NCBI RefSeq assembly: GCF_000213175.1
Contig: NW_009799102.1
Location: 2,680,772 to 2,744,771, forward strand
Origin: Neurospora tetrasperma FGSC 2508
Lineage: Eukaryota; Ascomycota; Sordariomycetes; Sordariales; Sordariaceae
Reading direction: 5' to 3'
Length of the DNA: 64,000 nucleotides
The notes beneath the pieces are model-generated. The model had not been told where the DNA came from. It did no database searches and saw nothing but the letters and a program-made list of their open reading frames with translations. Position numbers and translations under genes: made by a program. Positions within the stretch are counted from its first letter, which is position 1. Each line of letters opens with the position of its first letter. Shown one piece after another: positions 1 through 15,415 of this stretch.

Positions 1-426
1 TTTTTACAGGGGTAGCCATTCATACAATGGCTGGATACAATTGAACAAGAATAATTGAGCATCAAGATTCAAGTTACATTTTTACACTACCTCACTTCAT
101 CGTCCTCAAGTGTTGTTGACTGTCGTGATTGTGTCTTTTGGCGACAAGGACTTATTACCATGGATGGAAAGTTTTGATGGACACTTGCAAAGACGAAGCA
201 ACATGAATGTTCTCATTCATTCACTGGCGTACGTTCAGGGTATGGACAAGTAGCTAAATTCAAACAACACCGGCATGTTGCTCAGCCATGCATGTTCCCT
301 TTCCACGTTCTTACTCTCGCCAACCACTGCTCCCGCACACGGTCATCAATATCAACAATCAGGGCCATCAATCAAGGAGCCCAGACACATCCTATACCAT
401 ACAGTCCCATCATCGTCGTGGGACCC

Positions 427-462
427 AAGTAAGTAAGTAAGTAAGTAAGCAAGCAAGCAAGT
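427..462. repeat. Tetranucleotide microsatellite (AAGT/AAGC)
   Basis: Nine perfect 4-bp units, AAGT grading into AAGC and ending in AAGT. A plain slippage repeat. Confidence 0.9.
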
Positions 463-927
463 AGGACATCAAATTGACACACCATCCATCACCGCTCGGA
501 TCCGGCAAATATCCGTTTGGCACACACGTGTGTCCCGGTTGGGTCTGTCTGGTCCAGGGCTCGCTCGGGTACTGCTCCCCATTGACCTGACCTGAAAGCA
601 AACTGTTCCCCAATCTCATATGTCATTGACTGCTCTGCTCCATACTGAACAGATAAAGACAAACAAACATTTGCTCTCGATCATCGGCTGCACTATACAT
701 ACATACATATGTATAAAATCAGCATCGTCCCGTGTTGGCGGGTCCCGTGCAAGGGTCGGTCGGGCGAGACAAACTCGGGTACGGTTTCCTTTGTGTTACT
801 CCTATCTTTTTGTTGTGGACAAAAAAAATTTTCGGTTTGTTAGCGGCTTCGGTCGGAAAACATTGCACGGGCAGGAGGAAAATCCGAGACCGGAGACTGT
901 GGACTATGGCTGGAGCAACGAAGACAG

Positions 928-970
928 AGAAGAAAAAGAAGAAAAAGAAGAAGAAGAAGAAGAAGAAGAA
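928..970. repeat. GAA-rich microsatellite
   Basis: Purine run of AGAAAA units followed by an uninterrupted run of GAA/AGA triplets. It produces a glutamate- or lysine-rich fake reading frame in two frames. Confidence 0.85.
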
Positions 971-2565
971 TGTCGAATCGAGACATGGGGGCGCACTGCA
1001 GCATCTGAATAATCACACATCGATATTTAGCAAACTTGAAAACCGCGTACTCCCAGCCCAGCCCAACCCGGTCAGGACTGCCCTGCCCTGCCTGGCTGGG
1101 GAAGGAGAACCAACCACGTTAACAGACATGGTATGAATGTTGAGGGAAAGAGGCATAGTGATTACTAGAGGTACCTTACCTACCTTACCTACTTATATAG
1201 ATACCTTTAGATAACGAAGAAACGGGGTTGGAATCTGAGATAGACCTATGCATCCCATCGGTTCGAAAGAGAAGGGAAGTACCTAGAGGTCATAATGGCT
1301 GCTGTTACCTACTTACCTACGTAGTGTGGTAACTCGTAACTAGGTTACTGTAGCTAGGTACCTCCCAGAAAAGAAAAAAAAGGTGTCCCTGCGAGAAAGA
1401 GGTATTCCAGTAGTATATATGCCTACATAATAAGTCAACCAACTGATGATCTACCCGTTTTTATCAGTTCTCAATTTACTGGACTGGACTCATACTCACT
1501 TTGAGGGGCGGGGAATGTGCGGGCGGTGGCTTTGATTTACTTGGCCTTTGGGGTATACGAGTTTGGTTGATTCCGTCATCGTCACCTACCATTACGTCCT
1601 TTAGCTATCTATGGTGGTCAGGCACCTAGGTTTGGGTTTCGGGTCTGGAAGGAGGGGAGTTGGACGGATAAGCACGAGTCTAGGTCATTCCCGGAAAACT
1701 TTCGGAGTCGATGACGTCCGGCTGGATGGAATAGGAAGGCGTAGCCGAAGAGATTCAGCAGAGGTAGTACTTGACAATGCACTGGTAGGTTATGCTCAGT
1801 GGAGCTCCGTCAGACCTTATTGTCGAAGTTAACGTCCGGCTGGGTCACTCCAGTCATCCTCAAGTTTAACCAAACAGACCAGAAGAAAGAAAAAAAATAA
1901 ATCCATCGAGCAAACTAGCTGTCTGGAAAAGAGCAACATACATCAGCTTCACCTGCAACCAACTACTGATCAGGATGCTGTGATTATGAATAGCATTATG
2001 GCTCGTCAGTTTGTCCAGAAGCAAGGACTAGGTGTTAGGTGGGTGGTTGAGCAAGCACTTTCGCCTCAATGCTGTAGATTCAGTCTAGAACTTGTGCAGA
2101 TAGAAGCAAGTCTTCCAGAGGAGTTGTCATGTAGTCTTGGCACTCTAGCCGTGGTGTTGACCAGTTCCAGTCTTCATTTTTAACTGTCGTGGATACAACT
2201 GCTGATAATTTGGAGAACAAAACAAACAAAACAAAAGAAAACTTTCCCAGAGAAAGCATGGCTCATAGCGCTGAAGTGTGCAGCAAGGGCGAAAAGCAGT
2301 TGGGTGTGGATATCATCGATGCTCATCTAGAATTACTGGGGGAAAAGAAATCATCGATTCAACGCGTGGCTTTAGAGAATAGGTCAAGTTTGTATGATAT
2401 ACTCAATATTTGCACGAAGGAGACAGGAGAGGCCCCAAGACAGGTAGATATCTATCTACCTCGCAGTAGACACTCGAAAGTTGACATGTCTGGTACGTAC
2501 GCACAGCACTGTCGACGTAGACTGTTAATCTTTCTCAATACGTTTCCAACAACTATCACCAGAAT

Positions 2566-4277
2566 CTACTCAACCAGCCACTCCTCAACCTCTACCCCCA
2601 TACTCCTCCCCAACCCCCTTATTACCTCCCACCCGACATTACACCTCCATTTCCCTCCTCTATCCATCTGATCACCCGCCATGCCTCCCGCTCCCGCGCC
2701 ACCAACCTTCACCAACAACCGCAAACTTGCCAACGTGGCAATAGCCATCTCGATATCTGCATCCATCTCCCTGCTGCTGGAATCCTGGTCCAACCACTTG
2801 GGGTCCCACTCCCCCCTCACAGCCATAAAGATAGCCAGCATGCGCTCCAAAACAAAGGCGTGAGCACCGAGCAGCTTGCGCGCAATCTTGCGGTGCTTGC
2901 TCTGCGCGCCGCGATGTCCGCCCCGGCCCATGCCGACGGAAAGCCCACCGCGCCGCCTGCGACGGCCGTGATGGAAGGTGGAGAAGAGGACAAGGTCGTG
3001 GCGGGTGGGGTTGTGGGAGGCGAGGTAGGAGGCCAGAAGAAGAAGACGGGCAGTAGGCGGGAGGAGGGTCGAGAGGTCGGTAGTGGTTGCTGAGACGAGG
3101 GGGTTCGCTGTGGCTTTGGGTTTGGAGGGGGTTGTAGTGGTTGAATGGGCCTTTCGGGGGGTGTTGGCTTGGGAGGGCGGTGCTGATAGCTGGGCGGCAG
3201 TGTTGTCTTTTGCCTGAGCCTGGGTGGTTGTTGTTGTTGACGAGGAGTAGGACCGTACGGCTACGATGCCGGGGTCCAAGAGGGATTCATCTTGGAAGTG
3301 GACGCGGGCGGCAACCATCAGTTTGGAGAACTCTCGGGGAGCGTGTGTGCCGGCGAGGATGGGCGCCGTGAAGCGTGGCCAAAGGGATGTACAGGCGTGC
3401 TGGAGCGCGGGAAGGGTGCGGGAGGCGGATCGAGCCAAAGCATCATGGACGGCTCCAGTGAAGCGGTTCCATAGCTCTGTTGTTTCTTGTATCGTCGTCG
3501 TGGGGAGTGGTGCCGTAGGTAGCGAGGTTGTGTTCAGAATGGTGACAAACTCATTCTTGGTGTAGTTTGGGAACTCTATGTAAGGGACGAAGGAGGTTCG
3601 TAGGAAGCCGGCGGGAGGCGATGTGATAATGAAGACACTGGTCATACGAGGGATCTGAGGGGGACATGTCTGTTAGCCAAACTGTGACTACTCTGGGGGA
3701 GTGTGCCAGAAGCCTTACAATCTCGGAGAGCCTGGCCAGGGCTGGGAGGAGTGTGATGGGCGCTTCCCGTTGACGATCGATGCCGTCAAAGACTAGTACG
3801 AAGCGGAAGTTGTCCGGATATGATGGGTATTTGAGCATCTTGGACAGCTCAACAAGCATTTGCGAGACAGAGTCGCATCTTGTCGCACCACCTTGCCATT
3901 GTAGGGCTTCTGCGACCTTTGCAATGGCTGATTCGTAGAGGTGACGGGCTGTTATACATTCGATCGAGTTGACGATGACGTATCTTAGAAGGGGTTCATC
4001 TTTCTCGGTATCGTCTTGAAGTGCTTGTAGTAAAGCAGCCGTTATGGCGCTCTTGCCGGTGGCTTCGGTGCCGTGTATTACGAGGTTTCGGCATGGTGCT
4101 GCGTGAGGCTATTGAGAGGTGTTAGCAAGCGGAAGCTGAGGGGGGAGGAAGCTGTGTTTTGGTCATTACATGCAGGAGAGTTGCTACGGCCCGTATTTGA
4201 GCGTCACGACAGGGAAATGTCTGTGAGAGAGTGGTGAATAGCAGCTCGTCGGGGAGCTGGAAGAGGGAGTCGCCCAT
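2566..4277 (-). CDS. ORC5: Origin recognition complex subunit 5
   Basis: Subunit of the nuclear ORC, the ATP-binding complex that marks replication origins and loads MCM with Cdc6. Three exons join in frame: 4277-4170, 4108-3719 and 3654-2566, giving 528 residues. Exon 1 carries the ORC5-type start FPCRDAQIRAVATLL. Exon 2 opens with the P-loop GTEATGKS (about residues 49-56) and contains the Walker B-like VFDGID (Asp about 144). Exon 3 continues with the AAA+ strand VFIITSPPAGF and IEFPNYTKNEF, which I recognise as ORC5. The C-terminal half is lysine- and arginine-rich, as in the family's winged-helix part. Both introns are 62-64 bp with GTAATG or GTAAGG donors. The length suits a fungal ORC5. 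The ATG at 4277 is chosen because the family's conserved N-terminus follows it directly. Confidence 0.9.
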
Positions 4278-4952
4278 GGTAAGAATTGTCAAGGTAGATT
4301 GTTGCTAGTTGCCTCTCCTCGATGGTTGTATTTCGGGTTGGTTGGCAGCTGGGGTTCACAGAGCAAGATGTCGTGATTCCATTCTTGTAGTAGCGTTCTC
4401 GGTCTATCAAGACCGGCGTGGGTTTGTTCGTCCAAGATCGTTTGGAGATGCAATTGATGGAGGTCCAGTTGCCCTGGCATTTCCACTTGGGATGCAGACG
4501 CGTTGCGCGTCGTTCTCTTTACACCCCTGTAATGTAACAGGGGTCCCGCTATAATGACAGCCAACTGAAAGACCCCAAAAGAAGCACGGGGCAACAACCT
4601 TTGGGATATGTAACTGTAGTGCCTGCCATTGTCTCCCTTTCCACCATTCACTTCTATAATTCTTTCTGCAGCTTGACTTTCAGTGACACCTGAGCTTTGG
4701 AGATCTTCCAGCTATCGGCTTTTCAACATGGAAGTGACCATAAGGCTTTGGTAGTGCTCTTCCAATTTGGGGTGTTAAGCGTCCAGCGCATGTCAGACCC
4801 ATAAATTCAAGAATAGCATAACCGCCTCGACTTGTTGATGGCTGGATTATCACAAGACCAACGACGGTCACTACTATAAAACAGTCAACTGCAGGCCAGC
4901 ATCGCCTTATCTGAAAGAGATGTTTCGGGCTCAGCAACCTCAAGGGGTTTGA

Positions 4953-5300
4953 GCGGCAACGGACCAGCTTTTTTGGCAGATTATCAGGCCCTATTCGCCT
5001 GCGCCCTCTTCCTCTGCAGTCTCACCTCCCAAGTCTTCCAGGACCAGGAGGAGGAGCAAGGCCGCCGGCTTATCGAAGCACGTTGGCTTGGGTGAATAAT
5101 ACGGGGAAGCTGATGCCGGATCACCTGTTTCGGATGACTATGATCCGAGGGCTGTTATTGCGGGTGCCAATGCGGGCGTAGATACGGGTCCTACGCCTTC
5201 GCCGACGCATACGCCTCTTCATTCTAGTGAGAACCGGGAGGAGGTGGTGGCAGATAGTCGAGCTGTGGAGAGTTTGTTGTTTAGTGATTCAGGTAGTCAT
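4953..5300 (+). pseudogene. Possible decayed gene fragment
   Basis: One frame from 4953 reads like protein for about 115 codons, interrupted once by a stop near 5096. The first part is Ser/Pro- and Arg/Lys-rich; the second contains SDDYDPRAVIAGANAG and ADSRAVESLLF. The codon pattern looks coding, but there is no start and no stop that fits a whole gene. The AVESLLF stretch faintly recalls the short motif of fungal Whi5/Nrm1-type repressors, which is a guess. It could also be an internal exon of an unrecognised gene, or chance. Confidence 0.25.
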
Positions 5301-6396
5301 CGCTGCTCATTGCACATAATGGCTTGGAAATGTTTGGAGTTGGATCGATACCCATTTGTTCCTTTGACCATTTGCTGCATAGAACATCTGTCCTGGCAAT
5401 TCCTTTGGCCTGTATTCACTGAACATGGTCACAGTTGAAACCGGTCGAAAGCTGGGACATGTGCATCTAACTCCCCTGAGCTGGTCTTCGAGAGTGTCGC
5501 GCCATCAGCCTGGTTGACAACCACAGTGAAGCCGTGCATCCAAGACACTTGTGTACAATAACCTCATGTCTTGACCACCTCATAAAATTCAGAGGAACGG
5601 CGGTCCTTCACAGCGAGCTCAAGCATTCTGTGCAGATGGGAACTCTCTAAAGCAGAGGATACTTCGTTACATAGTGTACCTACCCAGAGTCGCACCTTCC
5701 TTCCCAGCTCGATCCCGTCTCCTCGCCCAGGCACACAATTTCTCCCAGACACCGCGCTCCTTCCGTCACATCCTCCTAATTAACGGTACATAAGGCACAC
5801 TTTCCAGTCGTCCTTCCGCCCAACGAGGCACACAGCAAAAAGCGCACAGCCAAAAAAATGGCACGCTAGCATAGCGGCACACAAGCCCGCAAGCAAGAGA
5901 AACACAGAAACGCAGAATGAACAGCATCAGGCCATGCGTTCACTTCCTGCAAAGACCAAGAATTTTCGGAGCACAAAGATCGCACAAAGATCCCACAAAG
6001 ATCAAGCTTCTGACTGACTGATACCATCTCGACGATGGGTCAAGAGACACACTGTCTCTGTCTGATACGAGAACAGAGTTCTCTTCACGAAAACGAAAGC
6101 AACAAACAACCGAAAACGGCGACAGACCGGACCGGACCGGACGAAGAGAAGCAAAAGCAAGCTTCCTGCCAAGATCAGATAAATGATCATCTGATCTTCG
6201 GAGCTCAAATTGAGTTCTGAATAACGCCCGATGATGGGTCAAGCAAGCTCTCAAAGCAAAGCAGAGCAGAGCAGAGCAAAGAGATGCTTTGCGAAGTCGA
6301 AAAAACAACAACAAAAACAACAAAAGACAACACTACCATTTGGATACCTGGATCTTGGATAAAACCTGAGGAGGTATAAACCCTTATTTTTTTGTC

Positions 6397-6399
<3 letters not shown>

Positions 6400-6434
<35 letters not shown>
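6400..6434. repeat. 35-base T run
   Basis: Uninterrupted T homopolymer, with a pyrimidine-rich tract continuing for about 50 bases. No target-site duplication or A-box/B-box was seen that would make it a SINE tail. Confidence 0.9.
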
Positions 6435-7507
6435 CTCTTTGCTTCACTCTCGTCTTATCCTTCCAGCTCTGCTCTTCCTGTCTTCGTATGTTCTATACCA
6501 TGCCATCATCTCCCCCGCTATCATCTTACTATCCTCTTAATCCCAATTGTCATCGCTATCATCACTATCACCATAGCTTAAACTGAGCCTCACGAGCCGG
6601 CAAACCCGCCGACACACTATATCCCACTTCCTGTGTCCGAATACCATCCACTCGCACCACTCCCTCCGCTTCTTTTTTATATAACCACTTATCGTTTACC
6701 CGTTCGCCTATAGGCACGGGAATGTAACTATACCTAGTGTGTATTAGTAAAGACATGAGTTACTTAAAAAGTGGTAGTAATAATAATAGCTTGGAGGTTG
6801 GAGGCTGGAGGTTGGAGGTTGATGGTCGAGTTGTCGCGAGACGATAATGAATGCACTAAGTGGTGGAGGATGTAAGAGGAAGAGAAGGACAGAGAGGAGT
6901 TGCGAGAAAGCAGGTTGTGTTGACACTCAAACACCTTACTTATTCCAGTCTCCGATTGACCGAGTTACCGACCTGTAGACATATTGAAGCAAACATGAAC
7001 AACCTCACTCGTTGCAACAATCAGATAATCCACCTCGGTCAACTGAGCTCCCAAGACCGAAGCCATAAGGAGCTCCTGGAGATACATCTTGTCATACAAC
7101 ATTGCAAGCCCTCCGACTGAGATGGAATATAGGAGAATAGTAGAGCAGGACCCATCTGTCCCCTTCCCTCACCTGGCGAAGAGAAGAAAGGAGACGGTGG
7201 TAACTTTATACCTACCTATCTCTACCTAGACTGTACTACAGTCACTTTAGTAGCAGTCAAGGACAACTCGTTCATGTTCCAACATGTCACATCACATTCA
7301 GAGAAGACATGGATGAGTTCATTCACATCGTATTCATTAACCAGACAAGAGCTTTTCATCGCGCACAAAAACAGGCAAGGTATATAGAGAAAAAAAAGGA
7401 ACTTCATTTGATACACAGCTCATAGGAGGAACGTCCCGAAAACCCTTTCTTTACTCTATACACAGGCCATCGTTTCCGTCCCGATTTTGAACTCCCGCAT
7501 TAAACGT

Positions 7508-9731
<2,224 letters not shown>

Positions 9732-10902
9732 CTTGACGATGATTAAGCGCGACGATGGTGGATGTGGCAGAGGAAAAGATGGCTGCTTTGAAAAGGAAAG
9801 AAACGGGTTCGAAAATCTCTCGACGAGCTTCGGTTAGAAGCTGCGGAGCTCCCAGCAAGACCACGTGATTTGCTCGGTGCCAAAAAGTGAGGGAAAAGTC
9901 GAGCAAAGTCGTCTAAAAGTGGGGAAGCTGGCACCTCTTGTCCAATCGAGTGCTGTCAATGTTCCCGTCCTTGGCCTTGCCTCAGTTCCAGTTGTCGTCC
10001 ACTTCTTTTCAGGTCAGGTCTTGCTCTGCTGGTGACGGGATGGAGGTTGGTTTGTTTGTTGCCATCGATCCTATCTGGACCTCTTGGTGGTTGCTGGGCT
10101 GCTGCAACTATCTAGACTAGAGGTAGCCATTTCCCACACTTCGGCCGCCTCTGTCACTGGTCGCACACTCTCCAGAATTTCCCACTTCCCCGAAGGACGC
10201 CTTCCCGCGTCACTTTCCAAGACCTGTTTTGGAGCTGCCACGCCTTCGATGGGTCAGCGTGAAATGGACTTCTATGGAACTCCAGCTGCTGCTCCCCAGA
10301 CAAACGCACGGTTTCCATTGCGGTTTTTCCCGCTGCTCCCAGCTCGTTAGTTAGTTCGAACAAGGTCGGTCTCCCGTCGCCGCACGTCTGGCCCATCTTC
10401 TGCAAGCAAATCAAAACATCGGCCGCCCGCACTTTCGTCCCGCACTACACAAAACCGCCAATTTCGATCTTTTTTTTGTTTCCCCAATTGCCAGCTTGGG
10501 AATGCGCCAATCACCGTAATGTTCCGAACATCGATTCGTCGTCACCAACCATCTCAACCAACACTTTAGCAGCAGCTGGCTTCAACAACATGCAAATCAA
10601 CGCCACAATAACAACAAAAGCAGAAGCCTTGCAAAGTCTGATGTTGATGTAATTGACAGTTCTCAGATATATGTCCTTAACCTTTGGAATACGACTTTTA
10701 AATAACACGAAGCTTGCCGACCGATACAATATAGATAAAACAAAAACAGCACTATTTATGCCGACCGGTTTTCCCTGTCCAAATCTTCTATGGCGTACGA
10801 CAAAACGTACGATGCTTTCCTACGCTTGTGGCCTTCACCCGGCCGCTGTAATTCTCATCACCCGCATTTGGACAACGGATGGAATATCTGGTCGTTCACA
10901 CC
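9732..10902. other. Spacer between atp-2 and branching enzyme
   Basis: Holds the atp-2 promoter and leader and the branching enzyme trailer. No gene seen; the open frames here lack features. Confidence 0.6.
9942..9946 (-). promoter_or_regulatory. Candidate CCAAT box of atp-2
   Basis: CCAAT written on the + strand, about 210 bases upstream of the atp-2 ATG. HAP-type factors bind such boxes at many fungal respiratory genes. The five-base match is weak evidence alone. Confidence 0.25.
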
Positions 10903-13459
10903 CTACTCTGAAAGGGTGGACTCGAGTGCAAGGACCTGAGAACCGCAAATTAGTCAACCATTCAGAGCCAAGATGCAATGGGCTGCAGCATAACGAGGGG
11001 AACTTACAAAGGCTGTCCTGGCCGGAATGTACACATGGGTGCTGTTCTTGCGGTTGTTCCACGGAAGGTCCGAAGTGAAGAAGCGAGTCTGGGGGTCGAG
11101 ACGGTTGAAGCCACCGTGCTCCTTGGTATCAGAGTCGAGAACGATGCGGTAGGTGCCCGCCTGCTCAATACCGATGCGGTAGTCGGTGTAGCTGTTGGAG
11201 GGGTGGAAGTTGAAGACAAAGACCAAGCCGGCGCGCTCAAAGACAATAATCTTATCGCCCTCGTGCTTGAGAGAGATGTAGGCCTGTGGGGCGTGCAACC
11301 AGCCATACTTGTCCTCGGTCAGGTTCATCGACCTGTCAAAGTTGTTGAGGTACTGGTAACGCAAAAGACCATCTTCCGTAAGGTTGAGCTGGCGCCTGGC
11401 GTACCAGAACGAGTTCTGGTTGCCCTCACGGGGGAAGTCAAGCCACTCGGGGTGGCCGAACTCGTTGCCCTCAAAGTTGAGGTAACCCTCACCTCCCAGG
11501 GAGTGGGTAAGGAGACGGATCATCTTGTGCAGTGCCATGCCGCGGTCAATGACCGGGGTTAGAGGTGTGAGGATAGACATGTTGGTGTACAACTCGGCAT
11601 CGCAGAGATGCATCATGAGGGTCTTGTCACCGACGAGCCTGTTTGAGCGTTAGCCTGAGTCGGAACACGTTGCCACGGGGTCGGTCACTTACGCTTGATC
11701 GTGACTCTCACAGTAAGCAATGGTCTTCTCGCCGTGACGCCTGTTTGTCAAGGTCCAGGTAATGTTGGCCATATCCCAATCCTCGTCCTTCTTCTCCTTC
11801 AGGATCTTGATCCACATGTCGGGGATGGCCATGGCGAGTCTGTAGTCGAAGCCAACACCTCCTAGGGATAGTGGGAGACACAGAGCCGGCATTCCTGATA
11901 CATCCTCGGCAACCGTAATGACGTTGGGGTATAGTTGATGAAGCATCTCGTTGGCGAGCATGAGGTAAACGACCGCCTCCTCATCAACATCAGGGCCGAA
12001 GTACTCGTGGTAGCCACCAGAGAAACCACTGGATACGGTTAGCCAAGGCCAAATTCACCATGGGGGAACAGATTACTTACGTTCCGATACCGTGATGGAG
12101 GTAAAGCATACTTGTCACACCATCGAATCTGAAGCCATCAAAGGCGTACTCATCCATCCAGAACCTAAGGTTGCTGAGCAAGAACCTCATGACCTCGTGA
12201 TGACCGTAGTTGAAAAGCCTGCTGTCCCAAAGATCATGCTTGCCCCTGCCGCCGCCATGGAAGTACTGGTGATCAGTACCGTCAAACTCATTCAAGCCAT
12301 CAAGGACATTCTTGGAGGCGTGACTGTGGACGACATCGAGCAACACGGCAATACCCATGGCGTGGGCGGTATCTACCAACTCCTTGAGATCCTCGGGCGG
12401 GCCGTATCTGCTGCTTGCCGCGAAAAAGCTGTTCACCTGATATCCGAAACTGGCATAGTAGGCGTGCTCCATGATGGCCATGAGCTGAATGGCGTTGTAT
12501 CCCAGGTTCTTGATGCGAGGAAGCATGGTCTTGGTGAACTCCTTATAGGTAGCCACCTTGCACTCCGGGGAGGAAATGCCAACGTGGGCCTCGTAGATCC
12601 TAAGGCTCTCCGGCTTTGAGGGTCTCTTGTGCTTGAATGTGTATCGTTCGGATTGGGGAGGGTTCCAGAACCTCGCCTCATATGCGGGCGAGACTGAGAG
12701 GTCCTGGGTGACATATTTGATCCATGCTGGCAATCTGTCGACCCATTGGCCGTCGGGGAGTTCGAGGGTGATCTGTCAGGGCATGAGCATTAGTACATTG
12801 TGACGAATTGGCGTAGCACAGGTCGAATTGAAACATTTACATACCTTGATCTTGGAGTTGTGGGGAATAGCTGGTTGCCCGTTGGCCGTGGGAGGAATTG
12901 TGATCTCAAAAACGCCGAACTCGTTCTTTTTCATGCGATGAGCGTTCCTATCCCAGTTGTCTGATGAGTGTTAGAATAGCTCCCCAATTCACAGTATCTT
13001 GGTCTCGTGTCATGATACGTACTGAATTCACCAATGAGGGAGGCTTGTTTGGCGTTGGGAGCCCATTCTCTGTATGTGATGGTGTTGTCCTTGTCGACGT
13101 TGAAACCGAAGATCTCGGTACCCTGCAGTCGTACGTGTGTCAGCGGCTGTGGTAGCTTCCACAAGGCGGCTCATGACTGACCCTGCTGAACTTCTCCAAA
13201 CCGCCCTCTGTCTTGTTGATGGTATCGATCCAGGATTGGGCCTTGGAATAGCGGCTCTTGAGGGTATCCTTGAACGGCTCGAGCCAGGGGTCAATGCTCA
13301 AGACACCTGCGCATCTTCTGTATCAGCTTCTGGCACCAGATCGGCAGAGAAAATTGGGGAATATAGAGACATACCGGTGCCATCCTTGGGAATGCCGCTG
13401 TTGGCAACGGTGCCGCCGTTGGCCAGCGAGTTGGAAGAGTTGTCTGAGATGTCGTTCAT
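10903..13459 (-). CDS. GLC3: 1,4-alpha-glucan (glycogen) branching enzyme
   Basis: GH13 enzyme that cuts alpha-1,4 chains and rejoins them as alpha-1,6 branches during cytosolic glycogen synthesis. Eight exons: 13459-13375, 13306-13182, 13122-13023, 12960-12845, 12772-12081, 12028-11693, 11638-11008 and 10935-10903; 705 residues. The N-terminal CBM48-like part contains TEIFGFNV and [16 protein letters not shown]. The four GH13 regions follow: DVVHSH (about 288-293), GFRFDGVTS (nucleophile Asp about 359), VAEDVSG (acid/base Glu about 414) and CESHDQA (Asp about 483). The C-terminal beta domain ends on a 33-nt last exon encoding [10 protein letters not shown]. Reading through that last intron would give a shorter, unrelated tail, so the spliced end is preferred. 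Some donors are GTCAGT or GTACGT. Confidence 0.97.
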
Positions 13460-15415
13460 GTTGACAGCTACTGTGGTTGGTGTTAGGTGTAGAAGAGGAC
13501 AGAAGCACGCCCAGAAACAAGTCTAGAAGAGTGGAGGTGAAGCGATGGGGTTTTAAGCGCTTGGAAGATTGGGTGATATCAGGTACCACTCTAAGTAGTT
13601 AGCCCGTTTCTCGGAGCTTCTTTTAGTAGTGGCAAGCGGCCCAATGGATACACACGACTTTTAACGTTCAAGTTGAATGGGATGTCGTAGTATGTAGGAG
13701 GGGACGGGAGGAGGGGGGGAGGGCCAGTAGGTGGTAGTCAGGTAAGAGTTGGGTCGGAAAGGGCAAATAACAGACTGTGCTCGCTTATTATATCGAGAAC
13801 CCAACAATCACCCTTGAAAGCGCTTGCAGAATCCAACAGTTGTGTAGCCCGAAATCAAGGAGATTGTCTCGAAGGCAAAAAAAAAAAAAAGATATGGATG
13901 CAGTGAAGTCGTTGGAGGATGGAAATCCTACCTTAGTGGCTTTGCTTGGATTACGGGCAGGGGACAGCGCAAGAAACCCTCTTTGCGTGCTAGATCAACG
14001 TGATGACCTCGGGTCTTTTCTCTCTTTGGACGAGTCCCGTTCGAGGGTAGACTAGCTTCTGGTGTCACTTTTTTTGTTGGTAGTTTGGTAGTGCAGAGTA
14101 TGTAGCAGTGTTTATTATGCCACTTGATGACAACCAAGAGGGGGGAGCTTCAACAAATACGGACATGAAGAACTGTTGACTATTGGAGTTGATGAATACC
14201 CCTTGGGGAAGCTATCAATGCTCGATTACATCATGGGCTCCTGGCCCAGGTTCAAAACCCAACTGACAAAAACCTAACCCAATCTCATTGCCCAAGAGCC
14301 ACTTATTTTTTTTTTATTTTCTTTTCATTTTTTCACCTCCCCGGTTAGCTTTTAGTCACTGAAAAAAAGTCGTCCTTTCTAGCTTCCCATTTACCCCTGA
14401 TGCAGTCTGTTGTTGAGATGCACAATATTATGTATATGTCTTCCTAGGCGCAGGTCAGGTCGCAGTCAGGTCGCTTTCTGGACGCCTTTGCATGTACGGT
14501 ATGTCATTTCATTTGGACCAGAGGCGGAAGCATGGTTGGGCTTCTGGGCGTTTGTCCAGGCGCCAAAGCTCTTATCAAAGGCTGGCGAACTGGAGCTCTT
14601 CAGGTGGAGCCTTCTTCGCTTCATGGAGGGGCCGCGAGGGGCAACTGGAGGCAATCTCCGCAACTGGCGGGGCTCAGAGGGACGGTCGGCAGGGGCGAGA
14701 GGAGGGGAAGCTGCTCCCCTTTCCGAATTCGGGTTCTTTCTGCCAGTCAACGGCCTGACAGCAGTCTGGCACTGCAAGGCAGGTCCTGGTCAGCCCAGCA
14801 AGCACCAAGTTCCAGGCTCAGACCATTTGCCGGCCCAGCTGTGCAGTGGTTGCCAGTGCAGGCAGCTAAGGCGCCCTGGGTGTCCATGGTGAGGGACGGG
14901 CGCCCCCCGGGACGCGGGATGGCATTCCCCCGCGAGCATGGATCCCGTCTGGTCTCTCCCCCGCATCGGGCAGGTCTCCAACGAACCTCCGCATGTGCAT
15001 CATCAGTCTGCTCTCATTGCCTGCCCCGTGCACTTCTGGAGGTGAGCGTCAGCTCAGAGAGCTCTCCCTTGGCTTGGACGTGATTGGCGTCGCGACTGCT
15101 CTTTCGTCTCTACCTATTCGCTGTCCTTATTGGATCGCAAACATCATCACCAAACCCTGTGATGATGATACCGACATTTTGATCTGTTGTAATTGAAAGC
15201 GCCCCCTGTTCACTTCCTATTGTCGCATCTCCTTCGCAACCGTGCCTCTACCGCTGACCGAATCCGGTTCCGATATCGATTCCGATCCCGCTCCCCCTCG
15301 ACCTCCTACCCTTTGCCACCATCCCCGAACTGCCACCTCCCGTTGACACCTCCCGTTCCATCAATCTGCCCTCGGCCGTGACGAACCTGGGCATGCCTGC
15401 CGTTCCGGTCTAATA
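13460..15415. other. Divergent promoter region, branching enzyme / ClpX
   Basis: About 2 kb between two start codons facing away from each other. Short A and T runs occur (13,877-13,890; 14,308-14,316) and a GC-rich patch near 14,880-14,960. A pyrimidine-rich leader precedes ClpX at 15,220-15,400. No gene recognised. Confidence 0.6.

Larger units (their letters stand above)
1..2565. other. Intergenic region, no gene recognised
   Basis: No recognisable coding region on either strand. Short open frames, including one of 160 codons at 2189-2671 that overlaps the ORC5 3' end on the other strand, show no domain or biased composition. The stretch holds a tetranucleotide repeat, a GAA-rich run and a cluster of TACCT/AGGTA motifs near 1165-1360. 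It may include untranslated leader or trailer of genes outside the window. Confidence 0.6.
4278..7507. other. Long spacer between ORC5 start and atp-2 stop
   Basis: About 3.2 kb with no convincing gene. It should contain the ORC5 promoter on the left and the atp-2 trailer on the right. A coding-like remnant lies at 4953-5300 and a 35-base T run at 6400-6434. A purine-rich stretch near 6240-6330 repeats AGAGC. TACCTA motifs recur near 7205-7230. Confidence 0.6.

Noticed and set aside
620-1136. Two open frames of 130 and 134 codons
   Set aside because: Their length comes from the GAA-rich run; no other coding features.
6400-6434. Long T run as the tail of a retroposed SINE or LINE
   Set aside because: No flanking duplication and no element body on either side.
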